A stretch of DNA of 57,925 nucleotides from Vicinamibacterales bacterium (GTDB lineage: Bacteria; Acidobacteriota; Vicinamibacteria; Vicinamibacterales; UBA2999). Under the pieces are notes generated by a model. The model had not been told where the DNA came from and made no database searches. It was given only the letters and a program-made list of their open reading frames with translations. Below, one piece after another: positions 8,791-16,055 of this stretch. Where the stretch lies: assembly GCA_030680175.1 (NCBI GenBank), contig JAUXWO010000129.1, forward strand, positions 1-57,925, read 5' to 3'. Each line of letters starts with the position of its first letter. The stretch's first letter is position 1. Position numbers and translations under genes: made by a program.

Positions 8791-10319
8791 CGCGCGCTCG
8801 CGTGGGCCGCGCGCTGACGCTGGCCGCCGCGCTCGCGGCCGCGGCGGCGTGTGCCGGCGCCCCGGCGACCGACCCGGCGTACATCACCGTCGCCGTGCCA
8901 AGCTCCCCGAACAGCTTCGACCCGCGCGTCGGCACCGACGAGGTGTCGCAGCGCGTCTACCAGCTGGTCTACGACAACCTCTTCAACCTCGACGATCGCC
9001 TCCGCGTCTCGCCGGGGCTCGCGACCGGGTGGGAGACGCCCGACGATCGCACCTACGTCGTGCACCTGCGCGACGGCGTGACGTTCCACGACGGCCAGGC
9101 CTTCGACGCCGACGATGTGGTCTACACGTTCGGGAGCCTGATTGACCCCGAGTTCCTGTCGGCGCGCAAGGGCGCCTACCGCATGCTCGAGCGCGTGGAG
9201 GCGCTCGATGCGCGCACGGTGCGCTTCACGCTGAGCGAGCCGTTCGGTTCCTTCCCCATCAACCTCGTGCTGCCGATCGTCCCCGACGGCGCGGGCGCCG
9301 GACTGCGCGACACCCCCGTGGGGACCGGGCCGTACCGGTTCGTGCGCTATGCCGTCGACGACCGGCTCGAGCTCGCGCGGTTCGACGGCTACTGGCAGGG
9401 CGCCGCCCGCAACGCCGGCCTGGTGCTGAAGGTCGTCCCCGACGACATCATGCGCGGACTCGAGCTGCGCAAGGGCACCGTGGACCTGGTCATCAACGAC
9501 CTGGCCCCCGACATCGTGTTCCAGCTCGAGGAGGACGACGCCCTGCAGGTCGTGCACTCCCCCGGGACCGACTACGCGTATGTCGGCTTCAACCTGCGGG
9601 ACCCGCTGCTGGCCGACGTGCGCGTGCGCCAGGCCATCGGCTATGCGATCGACCGCGACGCCATCGTGGCGCATCTGCGCCGCGGGCTGGCCCGGCCGGC
9701 CGCCGGCATCCTCCCCGACATCTCGTGGGCCTTCGAGCCCGCGGTGTTCCAGTTCACCTACGACCCGGCGCGCGCGCGGCAGCTGCTCGACGAGGCGGGC
9801 TATCCCGACCCGGACGGCGACGGGCCAGCGCCCCGCCTCCACCTGACGCTGAAGGTGTCGACCAACGAGTTCATCCGGCTGCAGGCGGCCGTCATCCAGC
9901 AGGATCTGCGCGCGGTGGGCATCGAACTGGACGTGCGCTCGTACGAATTCGCCACGCTCTACGCGGACGTCCTGCGCGGGCAGTTCCAGCTCTTCACGCT
10001 GCAGTGGGTGGGCGTCTCCGACCCCGACATGCTGCGCCGGGTGTTCCACTCCAGCCAGATGCCGCCGACCGGGTTCAATCGCGGGCACTACCGCAACCCC
10101 GAGGTGGACCAGCTGATCGACCGCGCCACCGTGGCCACCGACGATGCGACCCGTCGCGAGGCGTATGGCGCGGCGCAGCGGCTGATCGCCGAGGAGGCGC
10201 CCTACATCAGCCTCTGGTACAAGACGAACGTCGCGGTCGCGCAGCCCGGGATCGAGGGACTGCGCCTGTCGCCGTCCGCGGACTTCAGCGCCCTTCGTCA
10301 CGTGAGCCGCGCGCGCTGA
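8787..10319 (+). CDS. Peptide/nickel-type ABC transporter substrate-binding lipoprotein (SBP family 5)
   Basis: A 510-residue extracytoplasmic solute-binding protein of the OppA/DppA family. The N-terminus is a lipoprotein signal peptide ending in an AAAC lipobox, so it should be membrane-anchored. The family pattern begins at FDPRVGTDEVSQRVYQLVYDNLF and continues through VHLRDGVTFHDGQAFDADDVVYTF and DTPVGTGPYRF. Its ATG overlaps the mutS stop (ATGA), so it is translationally coupled to a DNA repair gene, which is odd. No permease or ATPase genes lie nearby, so it is an orphan that must borrow a transporter or act as a sensor or chaperone. Ligand unknown. Confidence 0.88.
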   Translation: MTRARVGRALTLAAALAAAAACAGAPATDPAYITVAVPSSPNSFDPRVGTDEVSQRVYQLVYDNLFNLDDRLRVSPGLATGWETPDDRTYVVHLRDGVTFHDGQAFDADDVVYTFGSLIDPEFLSARKGAYRMLERVEALDARTVRFTLSEPFGSFPINLVLPIVPDGAGAGLRDTPVGTGPYRFVRYAVDDRLELARFDGYWQGAARNAGLVLKVVPDDIMRGLELRKGTVDLVINDLAPDIVFQLEEDDALQVVHSPGTDYAYVGFNLRDPLLADVRVRQAIGYAIDRDAIVAHLRRGLARPAAGILPDISWAFEPAVFQFTYDPARARQLLDEAGYPDPDGDGPAPRLHLTLKVSTNEFIRLQAAVIQQDLRAVGIELDVRSYEFATLYADVLRGQFQLFTLQWVGVSDPDMLRRVFHSSQMPPTGFNRGHYRNPEVDQLIDRATVATDDATRREAYGAAQRLIAEEAPYISLWYKTNVAVAQPGIEGLRLSPSADFSALRHVSRAR

Positions 10320-10337
10320 GCGGCCGCGGCGCTGCGG

Positions 10338-10343
10338 TACAAT
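10338..10343 (+). promoter_or_regulatory. Candidate -10 element (TACAAT) for a leaderless transcript
   Basis: TACAAT ends 7 nt before the GTG at 10351. Transcription would begin at or near that codon. No good -35 hexamer is seen. The hexamer overlaps an ATG at 10342, which would therefore not be in the mRNA. Confidence 0.5.
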
Positions 10344-10350
10344 GTCGCGC

Positions 10351-11424
10351 GTGGCGAAATCCTCCCGGTTCCTGAAGGCGCCCGTACAGCCGTTCGAGGT
10401 GCGCGCCGGCGCCACCGCCGAGGACGTGCTGGAACGGATGGAGCGCATCTCCTTTCAGGGCCGCACGCTGGCCACGGCACAGCGGGTCTGGCAGCGCATG
10501 CTGGGCGACCGGTGCCTGATCTTCCTCGGGCTGGCGGGCGCGCTGAGCGCGGGCGGGCTCCGGCTCGCCGTGGCGCACCTGATTCACACGCGCGCGGTCG
10601 ACTGCCTCGTCTCGACCGGCGCCAATCTGTATCACGATCTCCACGAGACGCGGGGGCGGCACCACTTCATCGGATCGCCCGCCGCCGATGACGGCGCGCT
10701 GGCGGCCGAACGGATCGACCGCGTCTACGACACGTTCGCCAGCGAGGACGAGTTCGCCGACAACGACGAGTGGATCGCGCAGTTCGCCCTGACGCTCGAG
10801 GCCCGGCCGCACACGACGCGCGAGTTCCTCTACCGGCTCGGCGAGCGGCTCTGGACGGAGACCGGCGGCGACGGCATCCTGACGGCGGCCTTCCGCGCCG
10901 GGATTCCGATCTACTGTCCGGCGATCGCCGACTCCTCCATCGGCATGGGCCTGGCGCAGGCGCGGCATCACGACCCGGCCGCCGGGCACATCGACACGAT
11001 CGGCGACGTGATCGAGTCCACGAACCTGGTCATCGCCCATCCGCAGACGGCGTCGGTCGTCTTCGGCGGCGGTACGCCGAAGAACTTCATCAACCAGGCG
11101 GCGGTCGAGGCGGAGTACTTCTGTCCCGACGTCAAGGGCCATCGGTATGCGATCCAGATCGTGACCGACGTGCCGTTCTATGGCGGCGCCTCGGGCTCGA
11201 CGCTCGAAGAGGCCGAGAGCTGGGGCAAGCTGGCCGCGGATGCGGCGCGCGTCAGCGTCCGTGCCGATGCCACGCTCGCCGTCCCCCTGCTGCTGACGGC
11301 CCTCAGCGGCAGCGCTGCCGATCTCCTCGCCACGCGTGTCCTGCCTGCCTTCTCCCAGGACGGCGGCACGCTGCGGATCAACGACGCCCCTGTGTCCACT
11401 TCACGATTTGCGAGTTCCCAATGA
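10351..11424 (+). CDS. Deoxyhypusine synthase-like protein (probable NAD-dependent polyamine aminobutyl transferase)
   Basis: About 357 residues, the length of eukaryotic/archaeal deoxyhypusine synthase. The catalytic lysine that forms the covalent enzyme-aminobutyl imine is present in EAESWGKLA (residue 293 from this start), followed by the conserved VRADATLAVPLL. The NAD-binding segments are recognisable: STGANLYHD, GDVIESTN and FGGGTPKNFIN. The usual KHH of true deoxyhypusine synthases reads PKNF here. Bacteria lack eIF5A, so the protein substrate is missing. Its ATG-coupled neighbour is an agmatinase-type enzyme, which suggests a polyamine role such as making homospermidine from putrescine (inference). 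GTG 10351 is preferred because the -10-like box covers the ATG at 10342; that ATG is the alternative start. Confidence 0.8.
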   Translation: MAKSSRFLKAPVQPFEVRAGATAEDVLERMERISFQGRTLATAQRVWQRMLGDRCLIFLGLAGALSAGGLRLAVAHLIHTRAVDCLVSTGANLYHDLHETRGRHHFIGSPAADDGALAAERIDRVYDTFASEDEFADNDEWIAQFALTLEARPHTTREFLYRLGERLWTETGGDGILTAAFRAGIPIYCPAIADSSIGMGLAQARHHDPAAGHIDTIGDVIESTNLVIAHPQTASVVFGGGTPKNFINQAAVEAEYFCPDVKGHRYAIQIVTDVPFYGGASGSTLEEAESWGKLAADAARVSVRADATLAVPLLLTALSGSAADLLATRVLPAFSQDGGTLRINDAPVSTSRFASSQ

Positions 11425-12320
11425 GCCTGCCGTTTGAGTACGACCACACCGCGCCCCTCCAGTTCCTTGGCAGCCGTCCCGTCGCGCCGTCGTTCGACGA
11501 TGCGCGCGTGATCGTGCTGCCGGTGCCGCTCGAGCGGTCCACCTCGTATGTGCCGGGCACGCGGTTCGGTCCGCGCGAGATCCTGCTGGCCTCGGCCCAG
11601 GTGGAGCTGTTCGACGAGGAGCATGGGGTGGACGTGCATCCCGTGGGGGTCTACACGCTGCCCGAGATGGAGTTTCACGATGGCGATCTCGGCGCCTGCG
11701 TCGCGCGCATTCGCAAGGTCGTGAGCGAGATCGTCGAACGCGGGAAGCTCCCGATCGTCCTCGGCGGCGAGCACTCGATCACGCCCGCCGTCGTCGGGGC
11801 CGTGGCGCCGGCGTTCCCGAAGCTCTCGGTGCTCCAGATCGACGCGCACAGCGACCTCCGGCAGCAGTACCAGGGCAGCCCGCACAGCCACGCCTGCGCC
11901 ATGGCCCGGTCGCTGGAGTTCGCCCCGGCGGTGCAGGTCGGCATTCGCGCGATGTCGGAAGAGGAGCGCGCCTCCCTGCCGGGCCTGCAGACGCGCGTGT
12001 TCTACGACTGGAACATGCGGGAGGACCCCGCCTGGATGGACGCCGTGGTCGACGCGCTCGACGAGCAGGTCTACATCACGGTGGACGTGGACGGCATGGA
12101 TCCCGCGATCATGCCGGCCACGGGGACGCCCGAGCCTGGCGGGCTCACGTGGCCGGAGATGCTCGGGTTGATGCGCCGCGTGTTCGCGCGGCGCACCGTG
12201 GTGGGATGGGACGTCGTGGAGCTGAGCCCGAACGGGACGCACGCCCCGAACTTCCTCTGCGCGCGCCTGATCTACAAGATGCTGGGCTACAAGTTCGCGC
12301 GCGAGTTCACGACACCGTGA
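11421..12320 (+). CDS. speB: Agmatinase / ureohydrolase family enzyme
   Basis: A 299-residue ureohydrolase that should split a guanidino substrate into urea and an amine, classically agmatine to putrescine. All dimanganese ligands are present: His118 (GGEHS), Asp141, His143 and Asp145 (DAHSD), and Asp222 and Asp224 (DVDGMDP). The conserved TGTPEPGG loop also fits. The ATG overlaps the stop of the deoxyhypusine-synthase-like gene by four bases, so the two are made together. An alternative substrate is N1-aminopropylagmatine, used by some SpeB homologues. The last 14 bp overlap the convergent TPR gene. Confidence 0.88.
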   Translation: MSLPFEYDHTAPLQFLGSRPVAPSFDDARVIVLPVPLERSTSYVPGTRFGPREILLASAQVELFDEEHGVDVHPVGVYTLPEMEFHDGDLGACVARIRKVVSEIVERGKLPIVLGGEHSITPAVVGAVAPAFPKLSVLQIDAHSDLRQQYQGSPHSHACAMARSLEFAPAVQVGIRAMSEEERASLPGLQTRVFYDWNMREDPAWMDAVVDALDEQVYITVDVDGMDPAIMPATGTPEPGGLTWPEMLGLMRRVFARRTVVGWDVVELSPNGTHAPNFLCARLIYKMLGYKFAREFTTP

Positions 12321-13047
12321 TCTGGTCGAGCGCCGCGCGCGCGGCCGGTGCAAACGGCGACTCGGCATGCTGCTCGACGATCGTCGTGAGCGTCGTGCGG
12401 GCGTCGTCGAGCCGGCCGGCCAGCTGGTAGACGCGGGCGAGTTCCATCAGGAGGCCCTCGGCCGGCAGCTGCGCATCCGGGGTGCCGACGAGCGAGGTGT
12501 AGACCGCGATCGCCTCGTCGTACTGGCCCGCCTGCACGTGCGCCTCGGCCTTCCCGAGCCGCGCGGTCCGCGCCATCAGATCGCGTCCCGACATCAGCTG
12601 ATCGTAGTGGGCGATGGCCTCGTCGTGGCGCCCGAGGCTGACGAGCACGCCGGCCGCATGGAACCGGGCCGTGCGCGCGGCGTTGGTGCCGGGAAACGCG
12701 TCCGCGGTCTCGAGGAACTGCGGCAGCGCCGCTTCGAGCCGCGCGCGGTCGCTCGGGAACGTGCCCGGCATCTGCCCCGTCATCGTCGGCTGGTCGGGCG
12801 TGCTCGAGGGTGCGGGCGGCATCACGCGCGATTCGTAGGTGACCATCGCCGCGGCGAGGCGCGCGCGCGCGTCGTTCTCGATGGACGCCTGCCACGCGAC
12901 GTAGCCCGCAACGCCCGCGATGAGCAGCACGACGGCGATGGCCGCGATGGCCAGCGCCTTCGCGTTGGTGCCAAACCAGACCTGCGCGCGCGCCAGCACC
13001 AGGGCCAGATCGTTCTCCTTCAGATGATGCCGTTCAGACGTCTTCAT
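12307..13047 (-). CDS. Membrane-anchored tetratricopeptide protein (YfgM-like)
   Basis: A 246-residue protein with a short cytoplasmic N-terminus, one membrane helix (about residues 33-52, ALAIAAIAVVLLIAGVAGYV) and a periplasmic helical-repeat domain. TPR-like repeats are visible around FPGTNAARTARFHAAGVLVSLGRHDEAIAHYDQL and the following two units. The arrangement matches YfgM/BamD-like tetratricopeptide proteins that work near the Sec translocon or outer-membrane assembly, but no specific partner is evident. A good ribosome binding site (AGGAGAGG) precedes the ATG. It converges on speB with a 14-bp overlap and lies just downstream of the tRNA-Arg gene. Confidence 0.7.
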   Translation of the reverse strand: MKTSERHHLKENDLALVLARAQVWFGTNAKALAIAAIAVVLLIAGVAGYVAWQASIENDARARLAAAMVTYESRVMPPAPSSTPDQPTMTGQMPGTFPSDRARLEAALPQFLETADAFPGTNAARTARFHAAGVLVSLGRHDEAIAHYDQLMSGRDLMARTARLGKAEAHVQAGQYDEAIAVYTSLVGTPDAQLPAEGLLMELARVYQLAGRLDDARTTLTTIVEQHAESPFAPAARAALDQITVS

Positions 13048-13116
13048 GCCTCTCCTCTGTCGCCATTGCCTGTCCGCGTCACGTGCCCGTGGCCACCGCC
13101 GCGAGGGCTCCTGGCC

Positions 13117-13150
13117 CCTTCGCTCGCTAACTCTCCCAGGCGAGCGAAGG
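13117..13150 (-). terminator. Hairpin just downstream of tRNA-Arg
   Basis: A perfect 11-bp inverted repeat (13117-13127 and 13140-13150, core TTCGCTCGC/GCGAGCGAA) with a 12-nt loop begins one base after the encoded CCA end of the tRNA. There is no U-run, so it is a terminator-like or processing hairpin rather than a classical intrinsic terminator. Confidence 0.5.
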
Positions 13151-13151
13151 C

Positions 13152-13227
13152 TGGTGCGCCCGGCAAGAATTGAACTTGCGACCCCCCGCTTAGGAGGCGG
13201 GTGCTCTATCCCCTGAGCTACGGGCGC
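13152..13227 (-). tRNA. tRNA-Arg (anticodon CCU)
   Basis: A 76-nt cloverleaf on the minus strand. It has a 7-bp acceptor stem (GCGCCCG/CGGGCGC), a D arm with GCTC/GAGC, an anticodon stem CCCGC/GCGGG with loop CTCCTAA (anticodon CCT in DNA, reading AGG), and a T arm GCAAG/CTTGC with loop TTCAATT. The discriminator is A and the 3' CCA is encoded. It sits 43 bp downstream of apt on the same strand. Confidence 0.97.
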
Positions 13228-13270
13228 GGAACACTTGAGTTTATGCCAGTTTGCCCCGGATGTCGCCGGG

Positions 13271-13789
13271 TCAGTCGTACTGCAGGACCGAGAAGACCTG
13301 CTCCCCGTCCAGCCGGGCCCGTCCCTTGAGGAAATTCAACTCGATCAGGAAGGCGATCGAGACCAGGTTTCCCCCGAGCGAGCGCACGAGGTTCGTCGCG
13401 GCGCGGGCCGTCCCGCCCGTCGCGAGCACGTCGTCGATGAGCAGCACGCGCTGCCCCGGCCGGATGGCGTCGTGGTGCACCTGCAACGCGTCGGTGCCGT
13501 ACTCGAGCGCATACGACTCGGTGATCGTCGCCGAGGGCAGCTTGCCGGGCTTGCGCACGGGCACGAACCCGGCGCCGAGCCGGTCGGCCACGGCCGCCGC
13601 CAGGATGAACCCCCGGCTCTCGATGCCGACGACGCGCGCGACCTGCTGATCGCGATACGGCTGCACGAGGGCATCGACCGTGTCGCGGAACCCCTCGGCA
13701 TCGCCGAGCAGCGTCGTGATGTCGTAGAACAGGATGCCCGGCTTCGGGAAGTCGGGCACGGAGCGAATCTTGGACTTCAGGTAATCCAT
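13271..13789 (-). CDS. apt: Adenine phosphoribosyltransferase
   Basis: A 172-residue purine salvage enzyme that converts adenine and PRPP to AMP in the cytosol. The PRPP-binding motif VLLIDDVLATGGTA is intact. The N-terminal LKSKIRSVPDFPKPGILFYDITTLL and the ESRGFILAAAVADRLGAGFVPVRKPGKLP segment are diagnostic of Apt. Length is normal. It lies 45 bp downstream of the acylphosphatase gene on the same strand and probably shares its transcript. Confidence 0.95.
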   Translation of the reverse strand: MDYLKSKIRSVPDFPKPGILFYDITTLLGDAEGFRDTVDALVQPYRDQQVARVVGIESRGFILAAAVADRLGAGFVPVRKPGKLPSATITESYALEYGTDALQVHHDAIRPGQRVLLIDDVLATGGTARAATNLVRSLGGNLVSIAFLIELNFLKGRARLDGEQVFSVLQYD

Positions 13790-13834
13790 CGGCAGCAGGG
13801 CCTCGATGCGGTCGTCACGCGCCGGCGCGGACCG

Positions 13835-14107
13835 TCACGCAATCAGAAAGCCGGGGCCGCACGCCCCCGGCGTCAGGGTCTCGACGAGCACGTCGGTCAC
13901 GCGGGCGTGTGACGGCCCGCGGCGGATGGCGCGTTCGAACCGGAGCAGGGCGCCGGCGTCGCCCTCCCCCATCACCTCGACGCGCCCGTCATCCAGGTTG
14001 CGCGCGTGGCCGTGAATCCCCTCGAGGGCCGCCGCGTCCCGCGCGAACATCCGGAAGCCCACGCCCTGCACTCGCCCACTCACCAGGAACCGCCGCGCGA
14101 TCCGCAT
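13835..14107 (-). CDS. acyP: Acylphosphatase
   Basis: A 90-residue enzyme that hydrolyses carboxyl-phosphate bonds such as acetyl phosphate. The signature GRVQGVGFR contains the phosphate-binding Arg19, and HARNLDDGRVEV contains the catalytic Asn37. Length and fold order are standard. The start at 14107 is supported by the family N-terminus and by a TACAAT -10-like box 7 nt upstream, which suggests a leaderless mRNA. A physiological role is rarely clear for these enzymes. Confidence 0.9.
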   Translation of the reverse strand: MRIARRFLVSGRVQGVGFRMFARDAAALEGIHGHARNLDDGRVEVMGEGDAGALLRFERAIRRGPSHARVTDVLVETLTPGACGPGFLIA

Positions 14108-14114
14108 CGCGGCA

Positions 14115-14120
14115 ATTGTA
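14115..14120 (-). promoter_or_regulatory. Candidate -10 element (TACAAT) for a leaderless transcript
   Basis: TACAAT on the minus strand, 7 nt before the acylphosphatase ATG (14107). There is no Shine-Dalgarno sequence between them and no clear -35. Confidence 0.5.
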
Positions 14121-14138
14121 GCGCAGGCCCCCACCGCC

Positions 14139-15170
14139 TTACGCGTCCGGCTGCCGCGACATCCAGCCCAGGATCACGAGGCCGGCGCCGTTCCAGCAGA
14201 AGATGCGCAGCCGGCGCACGAGGGCGAGCGCCACGCCGACGGTCGGATCGAACTGCAGCGCCCGCGCGACCAGCGCCGCACCGGCCTCGTCCACCCCGAG
14301 GCGGAACGGCACGAACTTGAACAGCACCGTGACGAGCCGCCCGGCCGTCTCGAGCACGAACGCGTCCACCAGCGTGGCCTCGGACGCGCCAGGCAGCAGG
14401 CGGAGGACCAGGTAGACCTCGGCGATGGCGGCCACGTGGAAGACCACCTGCCAGCCCGCCACCCGTGCGATGCGGCCCGCCGGCCACTGCAGCAGCGCGT
14501 AGAAGCGGTGCTCCACCTCGCGGAGGAAGTCGGGCGAGCGCTTCGCGCGGCCGGTGACCCGTGCGGCCACCTCGGCGAGGCGCGACAGGACCGCGGGGCG
14601 CCGCCGGGCGACGAGGAACGCGACGACCAGGCTGGCCAGCGCAAGGACGACGAGTCCCTGGCCGGCCAGGGCGAGATTGGGGGGCACGGCGGCGCGCCGG
14701 AAGAACACGATCGCGCCGACGGCGATCATCAGCAGGACCGATGTCGTGTAGAACACGTTGTCGGTGGCCACCGAGGACAGGCCCGTCGCCGTCGAGAGGC
14801 GGCGGCGCACGAGCAGCACCTTCGCGGGCTCGGAGGCGAGGAGTCCGAGCGGCGTCACATTGCCCAGCGCGTCCGCCGCGAGCACGGCGCCGAAGGTGTG
14901 GCGGAAGCCGAGCGGCGCCGTCTCGGCGTCACCGGCGACGGGCGCGGCACAGGCCATCCACGACCGCGTCCGCGCGGCGAATCGGAGGCCGCCGAGCGCC
15001 ACGATCGCCAGGAACCACCACCCGAGGCTGGCCAGGCCCTCGCGCACGCTGTCCCACCCCACCTGACGCACGGTGAGGACAAGCAGGAGCAGGCCGATGA
15101 CAGCCAGCGCCAGGTTGAGCGGAGAGACGCGCCAGCGCGGGGCGGCTGACGATGAGGGGACCGACGACAC
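14139..15170 (-). CDS. Lysylphosphatidylglycerol synthase transmembrane-domain (flippase-like) protein
   Basis: A 343-residue polytopic membrane protein with about eight hydrophobic segments. The conserved pieces of the LPG_synthase_TM/UPF0104 superfamily are visible: LRFAARTRSWMAC, DALGNVTPLGLLASEPAKVLLVRRR and the later VLFKFVPFRLGVDEAGAALVA. The catalytic lysyl-transferase domain of MprF is absent, so the protein is more likely a lipid flippase or transporter than an aminoacyl-lipid synthase. It starts with GTG at 15170, with TATACT 8 nt upstream. Substrate unknown. Confidence 0.7.
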   Translation of the reverse strand: MSSVPSSSAAPRWRVSPLNLALAVIGLLLLVLTVRQVGWDSVREGLASLGWWFLAIVALGGLRFAARTRSWMACAAPVAGDAETAPLGFRHTFGAVLAADALGNVTPLGLLASEPAKVLLVRRRLSTATGLSSVATDNVFYTTSVLLMIAVGAIVFFRRAAVPPNLALAGQGLVVLALASLVVAFLVARRRPAVLSRLAEVAARVTGRAKRSPDFLREVEHRFYALLQWPAGRIARVAGWQVVFHVAAIAEVYLVLRLLPGASEATLVDAFVLETAGRLVTVLFKFVPFRLGVDEAGAALVARALQFDPTVGVALALVRRLRIFCWNGAGLVILGWMSRQPDA

Positions 15171-15178
15171 GACTCGTC

Positions 15179-15184
15179 AGTATA
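15179..15184 (-). promoter_or_regulatory. Candidate -10 element (TATACT) for a leaderless transcript
   Basis: TATACT on the minus strand, 8 nt before the GTG at 15170. It is insulated from upstream transcription by the terminator at 15253-15286. Confidence 0.5.
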
Positions 15185-15252
15185 GATCCCGCCGCCAGGA
15201 TCCCGCCGGGGAGGGCCGGGATTCGCCGCCCAAGGCGGACGGCCTGCCGGGC

Positions 15253-15286
15253 AAAAAAATGCCGGTCGAGCGCACACTCGACCGGC
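15253..15286 (-). terminator. Rho-independent terminator (minus strand)
   Basis: A perfect 10-bp inverted repeat (15261-15270 and 15277-15286, GCCGGTCGAG/CTCGACCGGC) with a 6-nt loop is followed on the minus strand by a run of seven T. It should end the kinase-TPR/exported-protein transcript, 324 bp beyond the last stop codon. Confidence 0.8.
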
Positions 15287-15558
15287 GAGGGGGATGGAGG
15301 TCGTGGCGGCTCAGGCGCGGCGCCTGGTCCGTGGTCGAAATCCTGTGGTTGCGAAGCGCCGGGGCGACCCAGTCATACGCGTGGGGCGCGGCACCGGCTA
15401 TCGCAACACCAGACACCAATGCGAGGTTCGTGCCACCGGGTGGACCAGGAAAATCAAGGGATTCCATCCACGGGCTAGTGGCCACATGGCGATTTCGCGT
15501 CGTTCTGGTGTCGATTACCCGGCTGAGTGTGGCGGCGGGGCTACATTGGCGAGGTCGG
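15287..15558. other. Gene-free stretch between hairpin and terminator
   Basis: No gene is recognisable on either strand. An open minus-strand frame (15177-15563, 128 codons) has no signal peptide, no ribosome binding site and no familiar motif. The composition is less GC-rich than the surroundings. Because it lies between the last stop codon of a minus-strand operon and a true terminator, it would be transcribed as a long 3' untranslated region and could hold a small RNA or a decayed gene. Confidence 0.4.
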
Positions 15559-15592
15559 CACACTCACCCCGCCAGGTGGCGGGGTGAGTGTG
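15559..15592 (-). other. Perfect 15-bp hairpin downstream of the exported protein gene
   Basis: Arms 15559-15573 and 15578-15592 are exact reverse complements around the tetraloop AGGT (core CACTCACCCC). It begins 17 bp beyond the stop codon at 15610. There is no T-run on either side, so it is not a standard terminator. It could protect the 3' end of the mRNA. Confidence 0.6.
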
Positions 15593-15609
15593 GAGGGTCG
15601 CGCCGGGGC

Positions 15610-16032
15610 TCAGGACTCGATCTCGAGCTCCGGGTCGAGCACGATCGTCCCGAGTGTGATGGAGAACTTGTACAGCCCGCGCCGGCCAGCGCTCACGCGG
15701 TACACGCGACGCTCGCCGGGAACGAGCACCACCGGTGCGGCGACTGGCTTTCCGCTCATCAGGAAGTCGTCGAGCGCGAGCCGATCGCCGGCGCCGACGC
15801 CACAGCTGGCCGGGACCGTTCCCGTGAGTGTCAGGACGATGGTGTCCTGGGGACGGGCGCTGAGACGGTAGTTGGGCGGCGCCAGGTCGGTGGTCAGCGA
15901 GCAGGGGCTCCCTGCTTCGACGGTCACCGCAATGGTGAACTCGCGGGGCGCCTGGGCGAGGGCCACGCCGAGTGAAGTCGACACGAGGACGGCCGCGAGG
16001 GCGAGGGCGAGGACGTGCCGGGATGGTGTCAT
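15610..16032 (-). CDS. Exported protein of unknown function
   Basis: A 140-residue protein with a clear Sec signal peptide (LALALAAVLVSTSLGVALAQA, cleavage after about residue 26). The mature part appears to be all beta strand, with two cysteines (in GSPCSL and PASCGV) that could form a disulfide. It ends in a Glu-rich tail. No family is recognised. An AGGAGA ribosome binding site precedes the ATG. It starts 23 bp after the kinase-TPR stop on the same strand, so the two are probably co-transcribed and it may act with that receptor (inference). Confidence 0.6.
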   Translation of the reverse strand: MTPSRHVLALALAAVLVSTSLGVALAQAPREFTIAVTVEAGSPCSLTTDLAPPNYRLSARPQDTIVLTLTGTVPASCGVGAGDRLALDDFLMSGKPVAAPVVLVPGERRVYRVSAGRRGLYKFSITLGTIVLDPELEIES

Positions 16033-16055
16033 TGGGGAATCTCCTGTCGGTCTGC

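Noticed and set aside
15177-15563. A 128-codon minus-strand frame in the gene-free stretch
   Set aside because: No start signals and no motifs. It also crosses the terminator hairpin, so it is not called as a gene.
15559-15592. The 15-bp hairpin as an intrinsic terminator
   Set aside because: No T-run follows on either strand. The terminator with a T-run is at 15253-15286.
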